Translations under genes and position numbers: made by a program
Shown: positions 1-5,204 of the stretch, in pieces
Numbering within the stretch: the first letter of the stretch is position 1
Layout: every line of letters begins with the position of its first letter
Source of the DNA: JANMOK01 sp031415055
GTDB taxonomy: Bacteria > Pseudomonadota > Alphaproteobacteria > Rhodobacterales > Rhodobacteraceae
Length of the DNA: 7,736 nt
Direction: 5' to 3'
NCBI GenBank assembly: GCA_031415055.1
Contig: JANOQZ010000023.1
Coordinates: forward strand, 1 to 7,736
The notes under the pieces: generated by a model
Seen by the model: only the letters and a program-made list of their open reading frames with translations
Told to the model about the DNA's origin: nothing
Database searches by the model: none

Positions 1-211
1 ACCCATCTTTGACGGCGACAAGGTGCTCGGTTTTTGCACCTCGGGCGGTTATGCACATTTCGCCGGTAAATCCGTCGCCCTAGGCTTCCTGCCCACCGAA
101 CGAATCACCGACGGCGCTGAATTCACCATCGAAATCCTTGGCGAACGGCGCAAAGCCACCGTTCACGCGACACCGCTTTTTGATCCGAAAGCCGAAAGAA
201 TGCGCGGATGA
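1..211 (+). CDS. C-terminal end of a dimethylglycine/sarcosine dehydrogenase-like flavoprotein (GcvT C-terminal domain), 5' truncated
   Basis: The first complete codon is at position 2 and the TGA is at 209-211, so only about 69 C-terminal residues are visible. The stretch GFCTSGGYAH, followed by SVALGFLP and a basic strand ending in ATPLFDPKAERMRG, is the usual ending of the GcvT C-terminal barrel (GCV_T_C). That domain closes dimethylglycine/sarcosine dehydrogenase-type FAD oxidoreductases and also free-standing aminomethyltransferases. These enzymes oxidise N-methylated amines and pass the one-carbon unit to tetrahydrofolate. The N-terminal FAD domain lies outside the window, so the full architecture and substrate are inferred. 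The stop codon overlaps the next start as ATGA (208-211), which indicates translational coupling with the alcohol dehydrogenase gene. A GcvT-only protein is the main alternative. Confidence 0.82.
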   Translation, partial: PIFDGDKVLGFCTSGGYAHFAGKSVALGFLPTERITDGAEFTIEILGERRKATVHATPLFDPKAERMRG

Positions 212-1284
212 AGGCCGCCATTTGCACCGAATTCGGCAAACCATTCACGATTGCCAAGGTGATGCTGGCGCCGCCTCGCGCTGGTGAAATCCAAGTCAAA
301 CTCGCCGCCTGCGCCATTTGTCATTCAGATATTGCCTATGCCAACGGCATTTGGGGCGGCGCTTTACCGGCGATCTATGGCCACGAGGCCGCCGGAACCG
401 TCACGGCGTTGGGCGCGGGCGTCAGCAATTTCGCCAAAGGCCACCGCGTGCTGGTGACATTGATCAATTCCTGCGGCCACTGCCCTTCCTGCCAAGGCGG
501 GCAACCCACGTCATGCGACCATACTTGGGACGCCCGGCCAACTCCATTGTCCGATTCTAGCGGTGACATCACCCGCGGAATGAATGTCGGCGGCTTTGCC
601 GAATCCTGCGTAGTCGACGCCAGCCAATGCGTGAAACTGCCCGACGACATTGCGCTGGATGTGGCCTCGCTTCTTGCCTGTGGCGTGATCACCGGCATCG
701 GGGCGGTGGTGAACACCGCAAAGATGAAACCCGGATCCAACGTTGCCGTCATCGGCGCTGGTGGCGTTGGCCTAAACACCATCCAAGGCGCGGCCATTTG
801 CGGTGCCGCCAAGATCATCGCGCTCGACATCAACCCCGACAAACTACTTGCGGCAAAAGAATTCGGCGCAACAGACACGATCCTTTCCACCACCCGAAAC
901 GTACCTGCACAAATTCGCGCCCTCACCAATGGACGCGGTGTCGATTACGCCTTCGTCACCGTCGGCGTGCCCGCCGTTTTCCAATCCACCCCCGACCTGC
1001 TTGCTGCCGGTGGCGCGATGGTCATGGTCGGCATGACCGGCAGCGCGGATGAAGTCACCTACAAACCCGTCAACATTTCCTCGATGAACCAATCTCTGCT
1101 CGGTTCCCGCATGGGCCAGACGGTGCTATCACGTGACATTCCTTGGCTGATCGACCTCTACCGCCAAGGCCGTCTGAAACTCGACGAACTGATCACCAAA
1201 CGCTGGTCCCTTGACCAAATCAACGAAGCGATGGCTGATACGCGCGCGGGCCATGCCCGCCGCAACGTCATCGTCTTTGACTGA
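208..1284 (+). CDS. Zinc-dependent medium-chain alcohol dehydrogenase (class III-like MDR family)
   Basis: This 358-aa protein has the full MDR plan: an N-terminal GroES-like catalytic domain, a Rossmann domain at about 150-300 and a return to the catalytic domain. Catalytic zinc ligands are visible as Cys38 (ICHSD), His59-Glu60 (GHE) and Cys158 (LACG). Structural zinc is expected at Cys89, Cys92, Cys95 and Cys103. The nucleotide motif GAGGVG is at 183-188. Asp207 at the end of the second Rossmann strand predicts NAD+ preference over NADP+. The TGIGAVVNTAK stretch after Cys158 resembles class III (glutathione-formaldehyde) dehydrogenases. The start is fixed by the ATGA overlap with the upstream flavoprotein gene. 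Next to a probable demethylating oxidoreductase it could oxidise a formaldehyde adduct or an alcohol intermediate, but the substrate cannot be read from the sequence. Confidence 0.93.
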   Translation: MKAAICTEFGKPFTIAKVMLAPPRAGEIQVKLAACAICHSDIAYANGIWGGALPAIYGHEAAGTVTALGAGVSNFAKGHRVLVTLINSCGHCPSCQGGQPTSCDHTWDARPTPLSDSSGDITRGMNVGGFAESCVVDASQCVKLPDDIALDVASLLACGVITGIGAVVNTAKMKPGSNVAVIGAGGVGLNTIQGAAICGAAKIIALDINPDKLLAAKEFGATDTILSTTRNVPAQIRALTNGRGVDYAFVTVGVPAVFQSTPDLLAAGGAMVMVGMTGSADEVTYKPVNISSMNQSLLGSRMGQTVLSRDIPWLIDLYRQGRLKLDELITKRWSLDQINEAMADTRAGHARRNVIVFD

Positions 1285-1293
1285 AAGCCACCA

Positions 1294-2514
1294 ATGAAAC
1301 TGACCGACCTCGAAGTGATCACCGTCGGCACCCCGCCCGGCGTTTTCGGTGGACGCTATTGGATTTTCACCAAACTGACAACTTCCAACGGCATCGTCGG
1401 ATACGGCGAATGCTACGCGTCCACGGTCGGCCCGATCGCCATGAAGGCGGTGATTGAAGACGTCTTCGCCCGCCATATGTTGGGCGAGAACCCGGAAAAC
1501 ATCGAGGTGATGTTCCGCCGCGTCTATTCTTCGGGCTTCACCCAACGCCCCGACCTGACCGTCATGGGGGCATTTTCCGGCCTCGAAATCGCCTGTTGGG
1601 ACATCGTCGGCAAGTCCCGCAACCGCCCGATCCACGCCATGCTGGGTGGCCTCGTGAACAGCCGTATCCGCTCCTACACCTATCTCTACCCCGAACCGCA
1701 CCAAGACCCAGCCACCTTCTACGCCGACCCCGATGCCTCGGCCGAATGCGCCGCGCGCATGGCGGACCTTGGTTTTACCGCCGTCAAATTCGACCCAGCC
1801 GGTCCCTACACCATTTTTGACGGTCACCAACCGGCGACGGTCGATCTTGACCGATCCGAACGCTTCTGCAAACGCATCCGCGAGGCGGTTGGCAACAAAG
1901 CAGACCTGCTGTTCGGCACCCACGGCCAGTTCACCACATCGGGTGCCAAACGGTTGGCCAAACGCATAGAACCCTATGACCCACTGTGGTTCGAAGAACC
2001 CGTGCCGCCGGACAACGTCAACGCCATGGCCGAAGTCGCCCGTTCCACCAAAATTCCGATCGCCGCTGGTGAACGCCTGACCACCAAAGCCGAGTTTGCT
2101 CCCCTGCTGCGTGCCGGTGCCGCCAGCATCTTGCAGCCAGCATTGGGTCGCTGTGGTGGCATATTGGAAGGTAAAAAAATCGCCGCCGTCGCCGAGGTAT
2201 ATAACGCCCAAATCGCCCCGCATCTCTACGCCGGTCCCATCGAATTCGCCGCCAATATCCAGCTTTCCGCCTGCACGCCAAATTTGTTGATGGCGGAAAC
2301 CATCCAGACCGGCGGCGCATTCCACCAAAGCCTGCTGACCAAGCCGATCCAATGGGAAGACGGCCATATTATCCCGTCAACCGAACCTGGACTTGGCACC
2401 GATTTGAACGAATCATTCGCCCGCGCCCACCCCTACACCGGCGACCGTCTGCATCTCGAAATGCAGCAAACGCCCTATACCTATTCTGATGAGAACAAAT
2501 TCGCTGGCGGCTGA
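1294..2514 (+). CDS. Enolase-superfamily mandelate racemase/muconate lactonizing enzyme, galactonate dehydratase-like
   Basis: This 406-aa protein has an N-terminal capping domain (about 1-120) and a TIM-like barrel (about 125-370). Counted against D-galactonate dehydratase (ligands D183, E209, E235; His185 and His285), the spacing is exact: Glu234 (FEEP), Glu260 (GER), His210 (THG) and His310 (APH) occupy matching places. The D183 position is Gly208, encoded by GGC at 1915-1917. KFD at 165-167 marks the opposite face of the active site. Sugar-acid dehydration or racemisation is the family expectation; the substrate is unknown. The gene starts 9 nt after the alcohol dehydrogenase stop with only a weak GAAAG ribosome site, so it is probably coupled in the same operon. 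Both histidines and the rest of the fold are intact, so Gly208 looks like a subgroup feature rather than decay. Confidence 0.92.
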   Translation: MKLTDLEVITVGTPPGVFGGRYWIFTKLTTSNGIVGYGECYASTVGPIAMKAVIEDVFARHMLGENPENIEVMFRRVYSSGFTQRPDLTVMGAFSGLEIACWDIVGKSRNRPIHAMLGGLVNSRIRSYTYLYPEPHQDPATFYADPDASAECAARMADLGFTAVKFDPAGPYTIFDGHQPATVDLDRSERFCKRIREAVGNKADLLFGTHGQFTTSGAKRLAKRIEPYDPLWFEEPVPPDNVNAMAEVARSTKIPIAAGERLTTKAEFAPLLRAGAASILQPALGRCGGILEGKKIAAVAEVYNAQIAPHLYAGPIEFAANIQLSACTPNLLMAETIQTGGAFHQSLLTKPIQWEDGHIIPSTEPGLGTDLNESFARAHPYTGDRLHLEMQQTPYTYSDENKFAGG

Positions 2515-2539
2515 CAAAGTTTGTGGCCGCTTTGCCCTG

Positions 2540-2582
2540 TTTCCCTTTCAACTTCGTGAACGAAGCCGTCGATTTCGGGAAA
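2540..2582 (+). repeat. Nested inverted repeat downstream of the enolase-superfamily gene
   Basis: Outer arms TTTCCC (2540-2545) and GGGAAA (2577-2582) enclose a small hairpin, CTTCG (2552-2556), TGAA, CGAAG (2561-2565). It starts 26 nt after the operon's last stop codon. There is no T tract, so it is a poor intrinsic terminator. It may be a 3'-end stabilising structure or part of a Rho-dependent end. Confidence 0.35.
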
Positions 2583-2658
2583 TGATTAGACTTATCGTCG
2601 GGTAACACTCTGTTTTATATCATTTATTTTCGATGACTCATCCGACGCCAGATAAATC

Positions 2659-2686
2659 AATACAATTGTATTAACCATTAAATGGT
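2659..2686. promoter_or_regulatory. Two adjacent palindromes, candidate operator upstream of the 56-codon gene
   Basis: AATACAATTGTATT (2659-2672) is a perfect 14-bp palindrome. One base later ACCATTAAATGGT (2674-2686) is a perfect inverted repeat around a single central A. Across the junction, TTAACCAT (2671-2678) matches the half-site described for the cell-cycle regulator CtrA in alphaproteobacteria. The block sits in AT-rich DNA 86 nt upstream of the small gene's ATG, where a promoter would be expected. I could not define convincing -35/-10 boxes. Binding by any named regulator is inference. Confidence 0.45.
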
Positions 2687-2771
2687 CCAATTCCCGACCC
2701 GATCCGCACACACTTGGCCCGCATAAAGGCATCATCGAAATCGCGTAACAATCACCGCAAGGATCCCCCGC

Positions 2772-2942
2772 ATGCAAACGTACACAACAGATTTTCTAAA
2801 CGCCACCAACCGGTTGATCGACACTATCGCTCACTATCGACTCAATCGCCGAACGACCGAACATTTTTTCTGCTCGATTGAACAGACGAAAATCCTGATG
2901 CGGGTCAAAGATCGTCTCAGCCATAATCCAGTGCTGATCTGA
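2772..2942 (+). CDS. Small hypothetical protein, 56 aa
   Basis: ATG at 2772 opens a 56-codon frame ending in TGA at 2940-2942. The product begins MQTYTTDFLNATNRLIDTIA and ends VKDRLSHNPVLI. It has about eight Arg/Lys against five acidic residues and no signal peptide or membrane segment. It probably forms one or two amphipathic helices. A good Shine-Dalgarno sequence, AAGGA (2759-2763), lies 8 nt upstream, and a + strand terminator follows at 3036-3073, so the gene looks monocistronic. I do not recognise the family. The basic N-terminal half loosely recalls DUF1127 small proteins, but the DIGL-type signature is absent, so I do not assign it. The spacer between Shine-Dalgarno and ATG contains CCCCC (2765-2769), complementary to the G5 loops of the downstream RNA array, which suggests antisense control. 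Confidence 0.6.
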   Translation: MQTYTTDFLNATNRLIDTIAHYRLNRRTTEHFFCSIEQTKILMRVKDRLSHNPVLI

Positions 2943-3035
2943 TACTTTCACGCCTTACGAATTCTTCTGTCGAGCCCCCAATGGAACTAACTGCCCCTCT
3001 ATACAGACTAACGTAACGATGCCCCGAAATGAACG

Positions 3036-3073
3036 CCCCTGCATGGTCCCCACCGGCAGGGGTTTTCATTTTT
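3036..3073 (+). terminator. Rho-independent terminator after the 56-codon gene
   Basis: CCCCTGC (3036-3042) pairs with GCAGGGG (3056-3062). An inner GGT/ACC pairing exposes a CCCC loop (3048-3051). A T-rich tail, TTTTCATTTTT, follows at 3063-3073. The tail is on the + strand only, so it serves the small gene and reaches the 3' end of the convergent pirin gene. Confidence 0.72.
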
Positions 3074-3983
3074 AGTTCAATGCCTTGATAAACGTCCCGT
3101 TTTGCAAATCCTGCATCGCCACCATCAGCTCTTGCCGCGTATTCATCACTATCGGCCCGTGCCAAGCGACCGGTTCTTCCAAAGGTTTGCCCGACACCAA
3201 CAAAAACCGCAGTCCGTTCGGTCCGGCCTGAACTGTAACCTCGTCACCGGCACCAAACTGGACCAAGGTGCGGTTGCCCGACATATCGCGAATGTTGATT
3301 TCCTCGCCGGCCACTTCTTTTTCCACCCGCACCCCGCGCGGACGCGACGCATCGCGGAATGTTCCTGCACCCTCAAACACATAGGCAAACGCGTGCCTGC
3401 GCGTATCGACCGGGAATGTCTTTTTCACGCCGGCGGGCACGTAAATGTCCAAATACTGCGGTTCTGCCGCAATCCCATCGACCGGTCCCTTGTGGCCGCG
3501 ATAATCGCCGATGATGATTTTCACCGAAACGCCGTCATCATCGACCAGGTCTGGAATATCGGACCCTTGAATATCCTGATACCGCGGCGTGGTCATCTTC
3601 AACCGCGACGGCAGGTTCGCCCAAAGCTGAAACCCGTGCATCTGGCCCTTGGCGTTTCCCTTGGGCATTTCCTGATGCATGATGCCCGAACCCGCCGTCA
3701 TCCATTGCACCGATCCCGCGCCCAAAGTACCGCGATTGCCCAGCGAATCGCCGTGTTCCACTGTTCCCGCCAGAACATAAGTAATCGTTTCAATCCCGCG
3801 ATGCGGGTGCCAGGGGAAGCCCTTGACGAAATCCTCCACCCGGTCATTGCGAAAATCGTCGAACAACAAGAACGGATCAAGCATCGTTGGGTCGCTGAAG
3901 CCAAACGCCCGGTGCAAATGCACCCCGGCCCCTTCCAAGGTCGCTTGCGCAAGTGATTCGGCTTTTACTGGGCGAAATGACAT
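3072..3983 (-). CDS. Pirin family protein
   Basis: I set the start at ATG 3983-3981 because AGGAG (3991-3995, read on the - strand) lies 7 nt upstream and the protein then begins MSFRPVKAES. The frame stays open to 4121, but that extra 46-residue extension resembles nothing and crosses DNA that looks non-coding. The 303-aa length is normal for pirins. The N-terminal cupin carries the metal site His59, His61 (PWHPHRG), His103 and Glu105 (MHQE), matching the four iron ligands of human pirin. The C-terminal Pirin_C domain ends with the conserved PVAWHGPIVMNT stretch and a GTF motif. Pirins are cytosolic cupins, and some oxidise quercetin or bind regulatory partners. The role here is unknown. The gene is convergent with the 56-codon gene and appears monocistronic. 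Confidence 0.95.
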   Translation of the reverse strand: MSFRPVKAESLAQATLEGAGVHLHRAFGFSDPTMLDPFLLFDDFRNDRVEDFVKGFPWHPHRGIETITYVLAGTVEHGDSLGNRGTLGAGSVQWMTAGSGIMHQEMPKGNAKGQMHGFQLWANLPSRLKMTTPRYQDIQGSDIPDLVDDDGVSVKIIIGDYRGHKGPVDGIAAEPQYLDIYVPAGVKKTFPVDTRRHAFAYVFEGAGTFRDASRPRGVRVEKEVAGEEINIRDMSGNRTLVQFGAGDEVTVQAGPNGLRFLLVSGKPLEEPVAWHGPIVMNTRQELMVAMQDLQNGTFIKALN

Positions 3984-4035
3984 CAAACTGCTCCTGAATG
4001 GGTGGTTTCTTCCCATATGATTGTCCACGATGCAT

Positions 4036-4096
4036 TCGCCAAGGGGGCGCTGGCGACCAACCGACTGCGAACACCAAATTTTGTCGAATGCAGTCG
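4036..4096 (+). repeat. Two successive hairpins between the pirin gene and the RNA array
   Basis: TCGCCA (4036-4041) and TGGCGA (4051-4056) pair around a 9-nt loop containing GGGGG (4043-4047). Then CGACTGC (4062-4068) and GCAGTCG (4090-4096) form a 7-bp inverted repeat. The G5 loop matches the array to the right. There is no GCTGTATT-type promoter and no T tract. It could be a degenerate array member, or leader structure of the pirin transcript on the other strand. Confidence 0.35.
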
Positions 4097-4192
4097 CAGC
4101 ACTAAGAGACTGAAATCTCACGAGATCATTTTTATGCTGAACCCTGATTCAACCAGCGCAAAAAAATTGTGGCTAAATTGTGAAAATCCCTA

Positions 4193-4218
4193 TTTCATTG
4201 ATGCAATAATGCTGTATT
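4193..4218 (+). promoter_or_regulatory. Promoter P1 of the small RNA array
   Basis: The 18-nt stretch ATGCAATAATGCTGTATT (4201-4218) is repeated exactly at 5225-5242 before unit 4. GCTGTATT (4211-4218) is shared with promoter P3 as well, and P2 has GCTGTATA. I take TGTATT as the -10 element, placing a start near 4225. No TTGACA-like -35 box is present at 17 nt. TTGAT (4199-4203 region) and ATCAA flank the element as an imperfect inverted repeat. Confidence 0.6.
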
Positions 4219-4224
4219 ATCAAG

Positions 4225-4320
4225 ATTGTAGGAAAGCCTTTTTGGGGGCTGGCCGACAGGAAACCGGAACGTTTCTTAATCAAGGCCTGTGTTCCCGTGG
4301 GGGCGAACACAGGCCTTGTT
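4225..4320 (+). ncRNA. Candidate small RNA, unit 1 of a G5-loop tandem array
   Basis: The predicted transcript of about 95 nt begins downstream of P1. It carries a weak 5' hairpin, AGCC (4235-4238) with GGCT (4247-4250), that exposes part of a GGGGG run (4244-4248). It ends in a 13-bp hairpin, AAGGCCTGTGTTC with GAACACAGGCCTT, around the 10-nt loop CCGTGGGGGC. The final stem shares ACACAGGCCTT with unit 3. Length, spacing and loop match units 3 and 4. No credible reading frame with a ribosome site runs through it. The function is inferred to be base pairing through the G-rich loops. The 5' end is an estimate. Confidence 0.7.
4281..4316 (+). terminator. Terminal hairpin of unit 1
   Basis: A perfect 13-bp stem (4281-4293 with 4304-4316) encloses the loop CCGTGGGGGC. 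The stem ends in TT and is followed by GTTGG, so the T tract is poor. It is assigned as the 3' end by analogy with units 3 and 4. Confidence 0.55.
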
Positions 4321-4350
4321 GATTCAGGCGGTTTTGCCCATAAAATGTCG

Positions 4351-4405
4351 CATTTTTTCATATTAAGACATAATTCACTTTCAATTCACTTTGAATCGCT
4401 GTATA
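4351..4405 (+). promoter_or_regulatory. Promoter P2, with PhoB-like direct repeats
   Basis: These 55 bases align without gaps to 4869-4923 (P3), with 41 identities by my count. Inside, ATTCACTTT occurs at 4373-4381 and again at 4384-4392, an 11-bp period. The -10 element TGTATA is at 4400-4405. Tandem 7-mers one helical turn apart just upstream of -10 are the usual layout of OmpR/PhoB-type activator sites that replace a -35 box. GAATC (a GANTC methylation site) flanks the -10 on both sides, at 4393 and 4406. Confidence 0.58.
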
Positions 4406-4411
4406 GAATCA

Positions 4412-4568
4412 GTCATCCGGACGGCTGGGGGGCCTGACGGAAGCGGAAAAAGCGACTGGGGGGTCGCCAAGTACCGCGGCAACCGTGGGGGCGGTTGTTA
4501 GTGGGGCAATTAATTTGCTTATAAAAAGGGTCGGTGTTTCCGTGGGGGCAAACACCGGCCCTTCCGTT
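4412..4568 (+). ncRNA. Candidate small RNA, unit 2 (long, four G-rich loops)
   Basis: This unit is longer, about 155 nt, and contains four successive hairpins with G-rich loops. They are GGC/GCC around TGGGGG (4423-4434), GCGAC/GTCGC around TGGGGG (4452-4467), CAACCG/CGGTTG around TGGGGG (4480-4497), and a 14-bp terminal stem (4526-4563, one G-T pair) around CCGTGGGGGC. It looks like a unit expanded by internal duplication of the loop motif. The distance from the -10 element to the first G tract (21 nt) equals that of unit 3. The true 3' end is less certain than in units 3 and 4 because the T tract here is stronger on the - strand. Confidence 0.66.
4526..4563. terminator. Terminal hairpin of unit 2, possibly bidirectional
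   Basis: A 14-bp stem (4526-4539 with 4550-4563) carries the loop CCGTGGGGGC. On the + strand it is followed by only CCGTTT. On the - strand the stem runs directly into TTTTT then ATAAGC, a better intrinsic terminator. It may end transcription from both sides. Confidence 0.55.
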
Positions 4569-4868
4569 TACACCGCCAGAGTGCGGCATCCACAAACTGC
4601 CACCTGAAAGGTTTCAGTCTCTGGAAAATAATTGCGAAATTTTTGCATCAGACAAATGGCTGATTCTCCGTATTCGATACAGCCGTCACCCTAGATTCCC
4701 TATTTTGTTAACCAAGTCGTAGTTTTGCCCGGGCCCTCATGTCCGGAAACCATGGTTTTCAGTTTGGAAAGATCAACCTGAACGGTTTCAGATTTGAAAA
4801 ACTATCCTATTTTGATGAGTTTTGTTTACCTCCCGTTGAACGGCGCAGGGCAAACAGTGCAATTCCAG
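4569..4868. other. Non-coding spacer inside the array, no gene recognised
   Basis: About 300 AT-rich bases separate units 2 and 3. I see CCAGAG (4576-4581) with CTCTGG (4618-4623) enclosing CTGAAA-GG-TTTCAG, a GGCT/AGCC element near 4658-4684, and the palindrome GCCCGGGC (4727-4734). There is no G5 run, unlike the flanks. A 77-codon open frame from 4739 has no ribosome site and runs through promoter P3, so I do not call it a gene. A degenerate array unit cannot be excluded. Confidence 0.5.
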
Positions 4869-4923
4869 CATTATTTCACATTAATGCATTTTTCACTTCC
4901 AATTCATGTAAAAATGCTGTATT
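4869..4923 (+). promoter_or_regulatory. Promoter P3 of the small RNA array
   Basis: This is the paralogue of P2 (41 of 55 identical, no gaps). TTCACTT and TTCATGT lie 11 bp apart, upstream of the -10 element TGTATT (4918-4923) within GCTGTATT (4916-4923). GCATTA (4868-4873) and TAATGC (4882-4887) form an inverted repeat at the upstream edge. The predicted start is near 4930. Confidence 0.58.
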
Positions 4924-4929
4924 GATTGT

Positions 4930-5035
4930 TCATTCGAAGGCCGTGGGGGCTGAGTGTAAGTGTAACGAGTAAAAGGTTTTCAGAACTATCACGGCCTGTG
5001 TCTAGCGGGGGCAGACACAGGCCTTAAATTTTATC
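4930..5035 (+). ncRNA. Candidate small RNA, unit 3
   Basis: The predicted RNA is about 100 nt. Its 5' part has CCGTGGGGGC (4941-4950) in a weakly paired context, 21 nt after the -10 element. Its 3' end is an 11-bp perfect stem, GGCCTGTGTCT with AGACACAGGCC, around the loop AGCGGGGGC. Relative to unit 1, the two base pairs nearest the loop are changed on both arms, so pairing is conserved while sequence is not. The loop GCGGGGG can pair over 7 nt with CCCCCGC just before the start codon of the 56-codon gene (2765-2771). The 5' end is estimated. Confidence 0.7.
4993..5035 (+). terminator. Terminator of unit 3
   Basis: Stem 4993-5003 with 5013-5023, loop AGCGGGGGC, followed by TTAAATTTTAT on the + strand. 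The - strand side has no T tract, which supports + strand transcription. Confidence 0.68.
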
Positions 5036-5040
5036 AGACA

Positions 5041-5161
5041 TTGAATCGAATAACCCGCATTTGTACGCGGGACGGTCATCGGGGGATGACCGTGAGCCTG
5101 TGGGTGTGGTTCCAGCCAAGCCTGCGTTGACCGGGGGGTCATCGCGGGCTTTGTTGTTTTT
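5041..5161 (+). ncRNA. Candidate small RNA, promoter-poor fifth unit
   Basis: Three hairpins follow one another. CCCGC/GCGGG is at 5054-5071. ACGGTCATC/GATGACCGT is at 5072-5093 around GGGG. A 15-bp stem with one T-T mismatch is at 5118-5151 around GGGG, followed by TTGTTGTTTTT. The last is a strong + strand terminator. G runs at 5081-5085 and 5133-5138 fit the array theme, although the loops are smaller and the stems unrelated to those of units 1-4. No GCTGTATT element precedes it; TTGAATCG (5041-5048) recalls P2 only weakly. It may have its own promoter or be reached by read-through from unit 3. CGGGGGAT (5080-5087) can pair over 8 nt with ATCCCCCG (2763-2770) at the ribosome site of the 56-codon gene. 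Confidence 0.55.
5118..5161 (+). terminator. Terminator of the fifth unit
   Basis: Arms at 5118-5132 and 5137-5151 pair with one mismatch and one G-T pair around GGGG. The following + strand sequence, TTGTTGTTTTT, is T-rich; the - strand side is not. Confidence 0.66.
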
Positions 5162-5204
5162 GGGTCACAATGCCGCATCGATCCAGCATTTCTTCCGCAT
5201 CTTG

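Noticed and set aside
1129..2367. 412-codon - strand open frame opposite the enolase-superfamily gene
   Set aside because: It is a shadow of a clearly conserved + strand gene in GC-rich DNA. Its product is glycine-rich with no recognisable fold.
2772..2942. Assignment of the 56-aa protein to DUF1127
   Set aside because: The size and basic helix fit, but the conserved DIGL-type C-terminal motif is absent, and no frameshift restores it.
3984..4121. 46-codon N-terminal extension of the pirin frame up to 4121
   Set aside because: The downstream ATG at 3983 has an ideal AGGAG at 7 nt and gives a normal pirin N-terminus. The extension resembles no known domain.
4002..4322. 106-codon + strand open frame
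   Set aside because: No ribosome site, odd composition, and it runs through promoter P1 and the unit 1 hairpins, where conservation follows RNA structure.
4739..4972. 77-codon + strand open frame
   Set aside because: No Shine-Dalgarno sequence, and it overlaps promoter P3 and the start of unit 3. The composition is not convincingly coding.
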